Positions 34,812-47,200 of a stretch of DNA of 64,000 nt are shown here, one piece after another (the first letter of the stretch is position 1; every line of letters starts with the position of its first letter). Position numbers and translations under genes: made by a program. Source of the stretch: Hermetia illucens (taxonomy: Eukaryota > Arthropoda > Insecta > Diptera > Stratiomyidae); contig NC_051849.1 of NCBI RefSeq assembly GCF_905115235.1, positions 193,939,786-194,003,785 of the forward strand, in the 5' to 3' direction. Under the pieces are notes generated by a model. The model did not search any database, was not told the origin of the DNA, and saw nothing but the letters and a program-made list of their open reading frames with translations.

Positions 34812-36076
34812 TTTGCCTACTAACATCCCATGACTCTTGGATAAAATATATGAATAATTTGAAGCAAAAAATTGAGAGTGAAATTTTACATTTCATTCAC
34901 ACAGTTTGCGCCTAAATAGACCATATACACAATAGTTCTATAGTCAACAATAATATTTGACATATTTTTCCGCATCAGTTTTTTATAGGCCATAAAATAA
35001 AGTTCAATGATTTCGTGTTATAATTACCTATTCTCCAATTTTAATATGATTGAATGATAAATTGTCGATGCATTGTAACCATTTTTTCTGTTGTATATTC
35101 TCTACTATTTATGTGTATTGCGTATGAAAAGTAGTCAGCACTTTCTGTAAGTTGATTCATTCACTATTGAACACTTTTATTTTTGTGGAAAACAAACCTT
35201 ATTAAAATCACTTTATTTATATTAATAGCAGCTGTGATCATTCACCTTCGATTGTTGTTATTGTTGTTTATGTTGATTTTGCCTTTATATATTGTAAATC
35301 ACTACTGCTACTGCTAGCCACTCTATTATTATAAGTGGACTGACTGAAAAATAAATCAGCTTTCTTTTACTATAAGCAGACTTCGCAAACCCTGTTGTCA
35401 TCAATTTCAGAATCGCGGGCAATTAGGCAAACAAACTAACCAACTTTTAGGTAATCACACCGAAATCGTTCTGGCGTAGAGCTGTTTCTGAACCTCAATG
35501 GTAGTTCTGTGGAGGCGCTGTAGTGTGTTCGAATTCCAGAACAAACTAGCGCAACTGACCACTACTGGAAACTCACCCGCCTGAAGGGCTCACCTACCTC
35601 TTGGTAGGTTTGTGTAGCGCGACTTGAAGAGGAGTTTAGTTATCGAGTGACAGGTTTCGACACAGTCTGCCTGCAATGACTCCTGTGGCACATTGGTCTG
35701 AGGTGCATTTCGACGCCGGTTCTTGTCTCTCATCGGAATGATTCACTCAGAAGTCAATTAATGGTATCGCCGATGTCTGAATAGATAACCCCCTCGCTGG
35801 ACCGCCACAACATCACCCACGAAGAGTAAAGAGATAACGGAAGTGCAACATCTCACGGCAGCCACCCGACAGGACATCTAATCCTTCCAAGATCCATCTA
35901 GCCCGCACCCAAGACAACACAACAATCAAATCAACATCTGCCCGTATATTCAAATTCAGTTCATTTGAGGAATTTTAAAATATAATTAAAGCACCATAAG
36001 AATAAATATATTTTAAAGTGGAATAATACTAAATGACCCCGCCCAGAAAATGAAGGAGTGGTAGTTTTTTAAAGTA
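34812..36076. other. AT-rich intergenic stretch
   Basis: AT-rich to about 35450. 35190-35215 (AAACAAACCTTATTAAAATC) resembles the 5' end of the Helentron-like element at 50950-50972. 35575-35620 resembles 2345-2390 (AACTCACCCGCCTGA). No gene was seen. Confidence 0.4.
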
Positions 36077-37341
36077 CAGGGTGCGGCAGCATAACTTCCT
36101 TTTTTAAAATGCGCGCCACTCAGTTAGTTGATGTCATAGCGGAGCGCTAGTGGTCTCGTTCAAGAGGGGATACTGTAAAGTTTTCTCCCGACACGGTTCA
36201 GTCGCCATCATGCGTTGGAATAGTGAGGAGCGTGCCTTTGTCGTTGAGGTTTACTTTTCAAGCGGATGTTCGGTTATTACAACACAGCGTGCATTTCGGA
36301 ATCGCTTTAATTTAGCCCCGTTGGCTCCCGTCCCAGACCGCAAATCAATTGTTACATGGGTCACTACATTCAGACAAACTGCAAGTGCGACAAAAGGAAG
36401 AACTGGAGTCCCTCGGCCCGTTAGATCACCTGAGAACATTGAAGCGGTGAGAGCGTCAATGTTGCGATCGCCACGGCGTTCTGCGCGCAAACACGCATCT
36501 GCCCTTGAACTATCCGATCGTTCTGTGAGAAGAATTCTTCGTGATGATCTTCATTTTCATCCCTATAAGATGGCGATAGTGCAGGAACTTTCAGAACGTG
36601 ACTTCAATTCTCGGATGAACACGTGTGAGCTTCTTCTTGATGTCGTTCCCGAGGGTGCTATTGTTTTTTTAGCGATGAAGCCCATTTTCATTTGTGTGGG
36701 TCGGTTAACAAACAAAACATGCGCTACTGGGCTGACACCAACCCTCGAGAATGGCATCAAAAGCCTTTGCATTCACCCAAAGTCACATTGTGGTGTGCAA
36801 TTTCCTCAGCTGGAATTATTGGTCCCTGGTTTTTTGAGGAAAATGAGGTTACAGTGACAGTGAATTTTTTTTTTCCCACGGCTAGAAAATTTGGATTTGG
36901 GGGATACTTGGTTCCAACAAGACGGTGCAACAGCACACACTTCAAGAGCATCGATGGCTGTTTTGAGGGAACACTTTGCAGAGCGCCTTATCTCAATTAG
37001 AGGCGATTTGGAATGGCCGGCACGCTCTGCCGATCTGTCCCCTTATGATTTTTTTCTATGAGGTTTTTTGAAATCCTATGTTTATGTGAACCGTCCAAGA
37101 ACCCTACAAGATTTGAAGACCAACATCCAAAAGAAATTGCCAACATAACACCTGCTATGCCAACAAGAGTCATGACAAACGCCAAAAATCGGTTTACGCA
37201 ATGTGTGGAGAATGGGGGACGTCACCTAACAGATTTGATCTTCAAAACAATGTACATTATAAAAAATAAATAAATATTTTCCGATGCATACAATAGTTTT
37301 TATTGAGTTTTGAAAAAAGGAAGTTATGCTGCCGCACAGGT
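36077..37341 (+). mobile_element. Mariner-superfamily transposon, DD41D-type, both ends present
   Basis: A 1,265-bp element flanked by TA at 36075-36076 and 37342-37343. The ends are inverted repeats of about 30 bp sharing GTGCGGCAGCATAACTTCCT. The transposase starts at the ATG at 36210 (MRWNSEERAFVVEVYFSSG) with a helix-turn-helix/DUF4817-like N-terminal region to RSVRRILRDDLHFHPYKM. The catalytic core runs through changed frames: SDEAHFHLCGSVN near 36675, WFQQDGATAHTSRAS near 36915, and SADLSPYDFF near 37030. By my count 41 residues separate the second and third Asp. A few frameshifts inactivate the gene. The well-kept ends and TA flanks suggest a fairly recent insertion. Confidence 0.9.
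36210..37270 (+). pseudogene. DD41D mariner-type transposase, frameshifted
   Basis: Coding part of the element at 36077-37341. The first frame stays open to about 36660; a frame change lies in a run of seven Ts just before the first catalytic Asp (SDEAHF), and a further change follows a T run near 36870. The C-terminal part reads FKSYVYVNRPRTLQDLKTNI and ends with FTQCVENGGRHLTDLIFKTM. All three catalytic Asp residues are still encoded, though in different frames. Confidence 0.8.
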
Positions 37342-37439
37342 TAGAAAGAAACAAAGTTGAACTCGGAGGACTCTTCGCTTTCTCCACGCTAATTCGGCTG
37401 ATTGGCAATGTCGTATAATAACAGTGCGTCAAGCATGGC

Positions 37440-38660
37440 GATACGTGTGCCACCGATTTAGCGACATAACCCGGAAGCCTGGTACCGACAATTAGAAGTA
37501 CAGTGTGCGCTCGCGGGCATCACTACTGATGCCATGCGATTTAATCACGCGCTCGTCAGCCTGAACGATAAATCGATTGGACTCGTCATTAACTTGCTTG
37601 AGGAATGTTCCTACTCAAAATTGAAGGGCACCCTCATCAAGCAAATCAGCAAAGCTGAATCACTTACTGATGAAGCTCACCTTAGGCGGCCGCTCCCCGA
37701 GCCAACTGCTGCGTGAAATGAAGCAGTTGGGCGGGGATAAGGTCGGAGTTGAGCTTCGTTGTGGTTGCAGCGGCTCCCGAAGAGCGCCCGCCAGACGGAG
37801 CGGACTCCAGGACTCCAGATCTTTGGAGGTTTCAGCGAACACCGCACCCGTGAGGTGCATGCGCGCCCCATGGTCAGTGAAGTGTCGCGCCAAATTTTCG
37901 AGCTTCAGCGGCGTTCGGGAGGTAGGCCCCGAACTCTTTTGCGGTCCGCCAACCGAAATAGGCGATCGAGTAGTAGTACGTCGGGGACCTGAACGAGTCC
38001 TGAGTCCGAGTGTGTACCAATCCGTGCACGTTCACGATTTAAAAAAACTGAACTCGTTGGGAGCCCCGGCGGCGGATACCCAGAACGCAGCGCCACGCCG
38101 CCTAACAATATATAATCCCTTGCCTCCTGCTCTACTGTCAGTCTTTCAAATATTTTGGAAAAAGTAGTCGACCCTCGCATTTGGGCGCTCCTTCAAAAAT
38201 ACCGTAACTTTACTACCGAAAGTAGTCTCTCGCAACCAGCTAAGCATGATGTACAGCACCATATCCGCACTACTGGCTTCAGAAGGGGCATCCATTTCCT
38301 CCCCAGAAAATCGCTGTTGCTAAGAAAGAATTCGATACAAATTTAAAACAGGGTATTTGCAGACCATCAAACAGCTGCTGGTCTTCTCCACTACCTGACT
38401 TTGCACACAACCTCGCTAACTGGAGTATTTTCACAACCTTGTAGTCAGCCAAGGCTTACCATCAAATCCCTGTAGCTCCAGAAGATATTTCGAAAACGGC
38501 AATATGCACATCCTTCGGACTCTTCGAGTTCACACGGGTGCCTTTTGGTCTATACAATTCGGTGCAAACTTTTCAGAGTCATCCACTCTGTGCTGCAAAT
38601 CTTTAATTTTTGTTCCGTGTACTTGGATGATATTTTGGTCGCCCCCTCCTCTGAGTCTGA
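37440..38660 (+). mobile_element. Second Gypsy fossil: gag to start of pol
   Basis: Old LTR-retrotransposon copy of the family seen at 1-2250; 38165-38280 repeats the first 110 bases of the window. Parts in order are a gag-like segment (about 37460-37990, with WYRQLEVQCALAGI), a pre-RT segment, and the beginning of reverse transcriptase (about 38440-38640, with AYHQIPVAPED). It is broken, with about ten breaks, and 3'-truncated. No LTR was found. It begins about 100 bases right of the mariner element and a SINE scrap marks its right end. Confidence 0.75.
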
Positions 38661-38692
38661 GCCAAATCAGGGTAATAATTACGGAGGACAAT
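38661..38692 (+). repeat. SINE scrap
   Basis: GCCAAATCAGGGTAATAATT and the next dozen bases match the body of the tRNA-derived SINE (compare 281-315). Only about 30 bases are shared, so this is a remnant or a chance microhomology. Confidence 0.35.
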
Positions 38693-38699
38693 GCTATTA

Positions 38700-40120
38700 C
38701 GGTCAAACTGCGGCCAAGTTATGCATAACGTTAAACCCTCAACATGCAATTATCGCATTCTACCTCGACGTCAAAGTTCAATTTTTTCACCCAGTGATTT
38801 AGAGAGCGAATTGTATATGACGCCATAAAATTGCGAATTTGGCCAATAAAAATATTCTTATCACTAAAATAATACCAAGGAGACGTCATTTCGAACTCAC
38901 AAACGAGTAGAACATGGTCCTAGAGCATGGTTTTAATTGTGGTGTCTGGAAACACTTCACACTCTTCCAGACAGACAGAGCGCTATTACCTCCTGCAGAA
39001 AAAAAAGGTGCGGCAGGAATTATCCACCACATCATTGGAGCAAATATAGTCTGTTTCAGAAGTGACGAGTTCTTTATTTCCTCTCCTTTTCTGAGAAGCT
39101 CTGTAACATGGAGAGGGATCGGAATAACTCCTACTGTCACCATCGCTGCTGACTCCGAAACGGTACGATAGGCGAACGTAACTTCTCAAAGCTCCTCGTC
39201 GTTGTATTTTTGCTAGGCTCTTGCAATACATCTTCTTACTGAGGAGCCAGCCCATACTTCGGAATTGTATAGAAAGGTGGACTAACCACACTCATTAGCA
39301 AACGACGCCTACTGGATAAGGCCGAAATTGGTCATCAGCCGGCAAATCGCAAACATCTTAACCGCAGCCGGTAGTATTCCAACTCTATTCGAAGAAGCTT
39401 ATAAGCTCGCCGACGGCTCCAACAAGACCATAATTAAATTGACCTGTATAGGAAGGGCTGCGAGAATCCTCTCCTTGTTTAGGACGACTACTTCGGTTTA
39501 CTCCAAAACTAGAGAAAATCCATGTTCATCCATCCATCTGTTAACTCGCCGCATTATTATTTCTAGTATGGAATGAGCTTTTCGATCGTGATTTCGGTGA
39601 CTAGTACCGCAACATCATCAGTGTATCTAATCAGATACGAGGCGTAACAGACTATTACATGAGACGTTCAAAAACTCCGGACCAATGATAAATCTCTTAG
39701 CTGTTCACGATGCGACCCTGATTCTAAGCTGTCCTTTGCGGGTCCCACAGGTCATTGCGCTTTACTTTAAATATTACCTCAATATTCGCAAAAGGTGTGG
39801 AAAAAAATTGTCTGCATCTTAAGCATATCGCACCACCTCGCAGAACGACTGGACCATCAATTGTGGGTCGCCCTGCTCTAAAATCATATTGTTTTGTGAG
39901 AAGTTTCCCGCAACTCGTATTCCATCAGTCAATCTTGGCTTGATGAGCTTCTCAAGCAGCTTCCCCGCTGTCTTCAAGTTAAGTGGTACGCTAACGGCGC
40001 GTTGAGCTCGTCTTTGCGTTTACTTATCTGCGTGAGCCTCGCAGCCTTCCAACGAAAGGAAATGGCCATCTAGCCCCGTGAGTCTTTTGTCCTTCATGAG
40101 AAGATTCGCGTTCGTTTCAT
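38700..40120. other. Unassigned repeat-rich stretch
   Basis: No gene recognised. A stretch near 39060-39330 looks like LINE-derived sequence (short minus-strand open frames) but lacks diagnostic motifs. Confidence 0.3.
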
Positions 40121-40125
40121 TTTTA

Positions 40126-40371
40126 ATAAAAATAATAATCCTTGGTGCAACAATTCAATTGGATCAGGGCCTTGAAGTGTGTTAGAGCACTTCATTCAAG
40201 ACCGTATTGGTGCACTACAGGATTACAGTACCCTATAGGAGGCAATGTGGTCGGCATTGCGCTCGCTCGAGATTATTACCTTGATTTGACCCAGGTACTC
40301 AGTCACAGCGGAGTCAACTGATATCCGACGTCAAATCACGATACAAATTCCACTGCCACCAGTGAGACAAT
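40126..40371 (-). repeat. tRNA-derived SINE, head-truncated
   Basis: Minus-strand copy. The tail (AATAATAATCCTTGGTGCAA on plus) and body match the other copies. The sequence stops at the point where the B box begins, so the tRNA-like promoter is lost. 5' truncation is normal for LINE-mobilised SINEs. Confidence 0.8.
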
Positions 40372-41273
40372 ATTGTATTATAATCATATTTCGAAAAAAG
40401 AATAAAAACAAATCGATCCCATTGGTTAGCTATGCACGTGACTCACAGGCTGGGACGCCTTTCAATGTCAGCATTAAATCAGCAGATTTTCCACTCCAGC
40501 AAAGGGAAATTCTGTTAATTAAAACCCGATATTCCTCTTGTTATGTTATAACTCAAGGACTACGACTTTACCCATTTCGAGGCATTGTTTCCACGCATTT
40601 TGAATTCGTTAAAAAGTTTCTGCAATTTTTCCAAAACTTTCCTTGTCAATTTTTTTCTACTTCATTTGAGATAGTATTGTAAAATATGTACACTTCCATT
40701 AATCGAAACTGAGGTTTTAAATGTTCAAACGTTCTCGTGCTCCTCCTTTTTGCTCCTTGAGTCCTACTTGCTTCATATGCAGTTGAGGATCGCCCTTGAG
40801 AGCAGCTACCGGTAAAGAGATGTCCGCCGCCGTTTGATGATATCCCTGATGGTTCTTGTCGTTTTGCCCGTGCTGTTTTTTGAATAGGCTCTTCTCAATT
40901 TCTTGATTGCGATTCTATTGTTTTAAAACTTGTCATATTTTCCTGTCATTTTTCAATCACCTCTTGCCATTCCCAGTTCCCAGGTTCACTGTTTGCTTTT
41001 TGATGTCAGTAACCGTGGTAGCTATTCCTTGACAAGCCTCGTCAAACCTGTAGAATCACCCTGAACTGACCTTGAGCTTTGACCCCACAAGACTCCAAAT
41101 TTGTTCTAACCCCTGTATGACTCCACTTCTTTTCTGAGCTGCTCCACTTGTAAATTCGAAATTGTCTAGACTCTCACATTGCTTCTATTGTTACGAAAGC
41201 TTCTATAGTAACTGCAATTGTCATACCTATTTCGAATCTAATGAAAAAAGAAACTGTTTTCAATTCTTTCCAG
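40372..41273. other. Upstream region and first intron side of the ABCC10-like gene
   Basis: Holds no recognised coding exon. TTCTTTCCAG just before 41274 is a good acceptor, so an untranslated first exon probably lies within or left of this stretch. The promoter cannot be placed. Confidence 0.4.
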
Positions 41274-41288
41274 CAATATCGTACCAGC

Positions 41289-44200
41289 ATGAATTCTACA
41301 TTAACAACGAACGTGGGATCAATTCCTTGGAATTGGACAGCATTTTGTTCGACTGGTTTGAAACCCTTCGAATCAGACTCCAACGATTTCTTACCATGCT
41401 TTCAGGAGGTGTTCTTGCAACTTCCAATCTTTGCACTTTTCGCCATTTGTTCGTCTTACTATTGTGGAATACACGAAACTCCAGTTGTACGGGATCAAGC
41501 CCAAATTTATTTAATACATGTAAGAATAACAGCATCAGCTGTAGCTGGATCGATTCCTGTTCTCCAAGCGTTGGTCCTCAAAGCAAATGATGTAAAAATT
41601 TATCCAGCTGAGGTACTGTTGACATGTACACAGTTTATCAGTTGGATGGTTCATATAGGTAAGAAGTCGGGGGTCCAAGTGATTGTTTTCCGTTTTAGTT
41701 TATGAAGTAATGTATTAATTCCAGGATTTTTACTAACGCAACGGCGATATGGTGGTTTGAACCATAGAGGTCCATTGGCGTTGATCGTCGTATGGACAGC
41801 AGTTCTAGTATTAGACTTCGTCTGGCTGAAATCTAGTATTTCTCACCAGGAATATTGGCCTTGGAGTCTGATAAGAATTCTCGCAAATTGTTCCTATTTA
41901 TTAACATTTATCCCAAAAGGCCATGCAAGACTGACTAGAAGCAGGGTCGCCGCTGATGAGGTAAGTACATATCCTGACAAAGTCCCTTTGATTCCTTACA
42001 ATGCAAACTCAAATAATCTTTTATATTCACAGGAACAGCAATCACTACTCAGGCATCGTTACGTCTACTTCAATGCAGATTTTAACGAAACTATACTTGG
42101 GCACGCACAAGACGAAGCTAACAGCTTTTCAAAACTGCTTTTCATATGGGTGAACCCACTTATCAGCAAAGGGGTGGCAGGACATTTGAAGAAAATTGAA
42201 GATTTATTCGATTTACCAGAATGTTTGAGTGTCACGAGAATCAGTGAAAGACTTCAACAAGCAATTTCTAGTTCCAGTTCGTTGTTTTGGGCATTGCATA
42301 AGGCATTCGGCAGGGAATTTTATTTAATTGGATTATATAGGTTTATAGCTGATACAGCCGGATTCGCTGGTCCACTGCTACTCGGTGGACTTCTGAAAGA
42401 AAGTACAACAGAAAATGCAGGAACTGATGTTCGGCCATATTTTTATGCTTTGGGATTGCTAGCGGCATCGTTAATTTGTACGTATGGCTTCATATAATCA
42501 TTAAAAATTCGGAGAAAAAAAGCAAACACTCCATCCTATATAACTACTGATTCATTGTTTCAAGCAGGTAATGATAACTTTCTCTATTTTTTTCAATCAG
42601 CCGCCTTTTGTAGTACACACTTCAACTGGCGCATGTCCCTAATTGGCATGAAGATGCGAAGTGGTGTTGTAAGTGCAATCTACCGAAAGGCTCTTGAAGC
42701 ACGAGGCTTACAGGATGCTCGTCCAGAAATCTTGAATTTAATGTCCACCGATACAGATCGTATTGTCAACTCTTGCATTAGCTTCCATTCATTTTGGAGT
42801 ATACCACTCCAGGTAGAAATATCCCACGTTTATGTTTTATGAAATAATAAACTAAATTCCAATCCAGCTTTTCACGACGCTTTACCTTCTTTACGTCCAA
42901 CTGGGAGCCGCTTTCATCGCTGGTGTGATATTCGCTGCGACACTGATCCCCATAAACAGGTGGTTAGCTGTTAAGATTTCGAAGTTCTCTCAAGGTTTGA
43001 TGAGTGCTAAAGATGGGAGATTATCGGCGATAAGTGAAACAATTATTGGTGCGAAGCAGATAAAATTGCATGCCTGGGAGGATGTGTTCATAAGCAAAAT
43101 TCGGGGTAAGTTTTGATATGAATTAAATTATTTGTATTAAATTATTCTACTGCGGAGGATCCTAAGGTAAGTGTACCTGTAAGCTTTAAGCCTAACGTCA
43201 AACTGATAACAAGGAATCATAAAGCAGTTTTCAGTAAGTCTGGCCGCATTTTGATTAGCAGATTCTATGTGTCTCTCAAAGCCCAACAAGGAGTAGATCA
43301 TCACCGGGCCTCGAAATGACTTTTGCATGCTCCGAAATTTCTGTGCCAAATCATCTGCAAAGCCAAGATAAGGGCCTTTTTCGGCATGAATAGCACACTT
43401 TACATATCTCACTTCATAGTATTATAATATAATATTTGATGGCACAAAGGTTCAATTTGAACATACACTTTGAAACGTATTAGAGCTCTTCATTTCAAGA
43501 CATCAACAGTACACTAGGAGGCAATGCGACCAAGCATTATGTTCGCCTAGAATTATTACCCTGATCTGTCGCAAGTATTCTTTCACTACTGAATCCATTC
43601 AATTATCGACTTTCAGCCCTCCACAACTGATTTGAATCATTACCTTCCTTTGCGATAACTTATTACCTTAACCGCTAAGCCATCCGGACATTCGCATTCC
43701 ACTGTAGAAAAACACAAGTACCGAGTCTTGGCCTATGTAACGATGTATTGTACACGTACCTATTTTTCGACCCGTATCAGAAAACCCTCTCTGAAGAGTT
43801 CCTATTGGTCTACATTAGTAAGTAATCAAGAACTTCTATTTCAGCCAGCTCGAAATTATTTTGTGGTCGACGTTCACACAACATATCAATTGGCAACAAT
43901 AATAATAACATTTAACTTAGTCTTATTGATAATTACGCTTTCCGGCAAAACCCCAAGTGCGTGATCGTTGCTTACAATATTCAAAAATCGTGTTTCAAGA
44001 CCTAATAATTCTCTGAAAGGCCTGGAGGGAGCCGAAACACATTTCAGCAGGCCGATGAATATGGAGGGCGGGTGTGGTTAATACGATACGCCCCATTTAG
44101 GGTTAATAGCAACCGTATGACCTAAGAGACAATTTCAGACTTTGGAGAAATTTGCTTATGAATACAGCGAATGTGCACCTATGAACGAGAAGCAGACTTC

Positions 44201-47200
44201 CAGTCAAGAATGAGCTTCCTAAATGTGATATTGTGTAGACTTTCTACAAGAAACTGATGTAGTCTCTGATAATTCCTTGTCTAAGTAAGTGATAGGAAAG
44301 CATAGTCATGGTAGTCGTGCCAATAAAGATAAATGCACTCCACCGCCTCGCTGTCAACGGCATATTATCTCAGCACAGAGCTTGTTATAAAATCAATTGG
44401 CAAGCAGCGATCATCGTATCGAATTGATCAGATTCATTTGAGGGCGTTAAAGAATTGTCTTTTGAATACCCATTTTAAATTAAAATCTACGTCGACATAC
44501 AAACCAGACGTACGTGTTGATTAGAAAGATGCGATAGAACATGTCGCATGTTGACTGTACCATGTACTGCAAACCCCAACCCTAATAAGACGGCCAGGTG
44601 GATCGTGCTAGAACTACTCTGCACAGAACAATCGAAGAACGCAATAATTTCAGATCACGAAAGAGTTTGCATCTGGTCGCAAATCTTTCGATGGTCCTGT
44701 GAAGGACGACAATTTTTCATTCACGATGAGGAGCAACTGAAAATGCGCATGGTGAGATTCCTCCTCTTGTGTATGTATGTTTTTAGATAGAGGAAGAAGG
44801 GGATGATCGTTAAGATTTCAAAGAAGAGTCCCGTTTTGACTGGAGGGAGATCTACGTGCTTCCTGCCGTAAAAAATAATATCTAAAATAATTCTGCAGCG
44901 CATCAAAGAATATCTCGATGGCCTGATCGACAGAGATCTTTCCGTTCCAGATCTCTTGGATTGACCACATCAACAACCTATGGATCATTTTGGAACAGTA
45001 CATAGAGTGTGTCTGTGTCGTTTTTTGCGGCTTATTTTATAATGAAAAAAGACAAATTTTATTTCTTAATGCCGAATAGTAAGTTTTTAATTTCTCATGC
45101 ACCGGTATTTCGAGGACCAGTTCCTCTTCCTAAGTGAGTGTTTGACTTAATAGACAGTGAGCTTTTATCTACTATTCGGCATTAAGAAATACATTTAATG
45201 CAGTAATGCAGTTAGCTCAACACCAAAATCAATTTGAAATTGTTCTGTGCTAGTGTTGTTTCAGCGTTGCTGTGTGAGAGTAGCACATGGAAAACGAACT
45301 ACCTGTTATTCAAAAGCGCTCATCAACCTGTCTGCGTCGTATCGTCAGGGTATGTTGGCCTGGTACAATTCCAAACGAACTTATTCGGCGTACAGGCCTA
45401 TTACCCGTACGCAATATGATCGGAAAGCGAAAGTGACGCACATTAAGGAGGGGCGACAATTCTATTGCTGGATAAGCCATCCACTCTCGCAAAGCGGCCG
45501 GCGGATGGGTCACCCCAAAGGCAATAGGCGCAGAACAATAGAAATTCGTCCATTAAAAATTATGGAACCGCGCCACCAATTTAAGTAGTTTAAAATATTG
45601 ACTCAAAAACTTCTCACAGAAGAACCATTTCACAAAACTGGCTCCTATTGATGGGTCTGATGTGAGCATTGCCAAGCTGAAACCACTTGGTGAGGCATTA
45701 ATGACGCAAATTTAGTGTGTCCCACTAAAAGAAAGTTTAAGGAAAATTTCTCATTGTGTTTCATATGAACACGCCTGTATGACTGCATTCTTCTTGTTCT
45801 GTCCTTACAGTATTGTCACAAAACAAGCCTAATTCATTGACTGGAAGCACCTTCAGTAAAAAGCCATGTAACATGCTAATAACAACATTGGCCCCTTTGC
45901 CTATGTGGTCTGCCTCATCAACCATGCATGTATGCTGGATTTTTGTACCTTCGTTATTAACTCCAAACAGTCCCTTCCGGGCTGCTTTGAAATACGACGG
46001 ACTAATAGCCTGCGGGGATGTAGATTAGTGCACGTTTTGAGCATAATCAAAAGATGAAACCATCAGTGAACCTTTGCGTGTGTTTTTGGCACGTGCAATT
46101 TCATCCTGGTAGAATTTGCAATGCGCTTCGGCTCAATTCAACTGATGGAAATACTCGTCTAGTGTGACGTTTTTGGTCGCGTCCTGTGTATTTTGAGCCA
46201 TACATACGGCACCTGTATTTTGCTGACAAAAATCATATAAATCATCAGCTGGTTGCAATATAAGGACATGGCGGTTTCTAAATTCTCCTCTTGGCATCCT
46301 TCCATGTACTTACTGTGGATATCCGCCCTGGAGAAGGCTGACGGCAATTTTATGATCGAAAATCTTTACAGTAAGGTAGGCGGCCTGGCAGTACGGCGAA
46401 CGATTTTGCGAATGAATGAAGAAATTTGACAGCATATTCCACATCAGCTTGAGTGTATACTCTGGAAAATCTTTCACGACATTCTTAAAGCGCTTTACGC
46501 CTACGGCATGCAGAAATAAAAATATAGCACGACACACTGTAACTTGGCGAAACAGAAATGTAGTCCTCAGCACGTGCTTGGAGCGACCTTTTTTTCGCTT
46601 TGCTTGTTGCTTTGTACGTTCACTTTCGTACACATGGTGAAGTTGCCACACTTATTTCTTCATCACTACTACTTGCATCGCTCGATGCACTCTCACTGCC
46701 ACTTTCCGTCGTCAACGGTCACGGATTTTCCAAAAGCGCATCAATTATATATAATTCACTCGCCATGCTTATTCCCATACTCTTCACATTACACTCACTT
46801 AGCTAACTGACCTCTATGTCATCAGTTAACCAGCTGTAACATGCGCACGCATCCTAAACGGCGCCAAGTTAATCAGCACTATACTCTGCCGAGGTGATTT
46901 AACATGTGTTTGGAGAAGGAGTCCATATCCGCATCTTACGTTGTTCACGAGAGATAAAGCTTCACCGGAGGTTATACAACTGAAAACTGTCGTGAAATGC
47001 TCCTTACACCTCTTAAACTTCTCGTCATCGCGAATTATCGGCCTTCCGTTAACGGTCGCAACCGGACCACAGGAATACTTGCGGCTACCTTAAAGCTCTT
47101 TCGGTATACGTTAATCGAAATCATTACTATTTAAGGAAATATCTACCTCTCTGGAAATACTATGATGCATTTCCCTAGATCGTATCGGAAGCACATCACG

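Noticed and set aside
41241-41288. Upstream in-frame ATG as the start of the ABC transporter
   Set aside because: A good polypyrimidine tract and acceptor (TTCTTTCCAG) end at 41273, so this ATG would lie in an intron; the ATG at 41289 is preferred.
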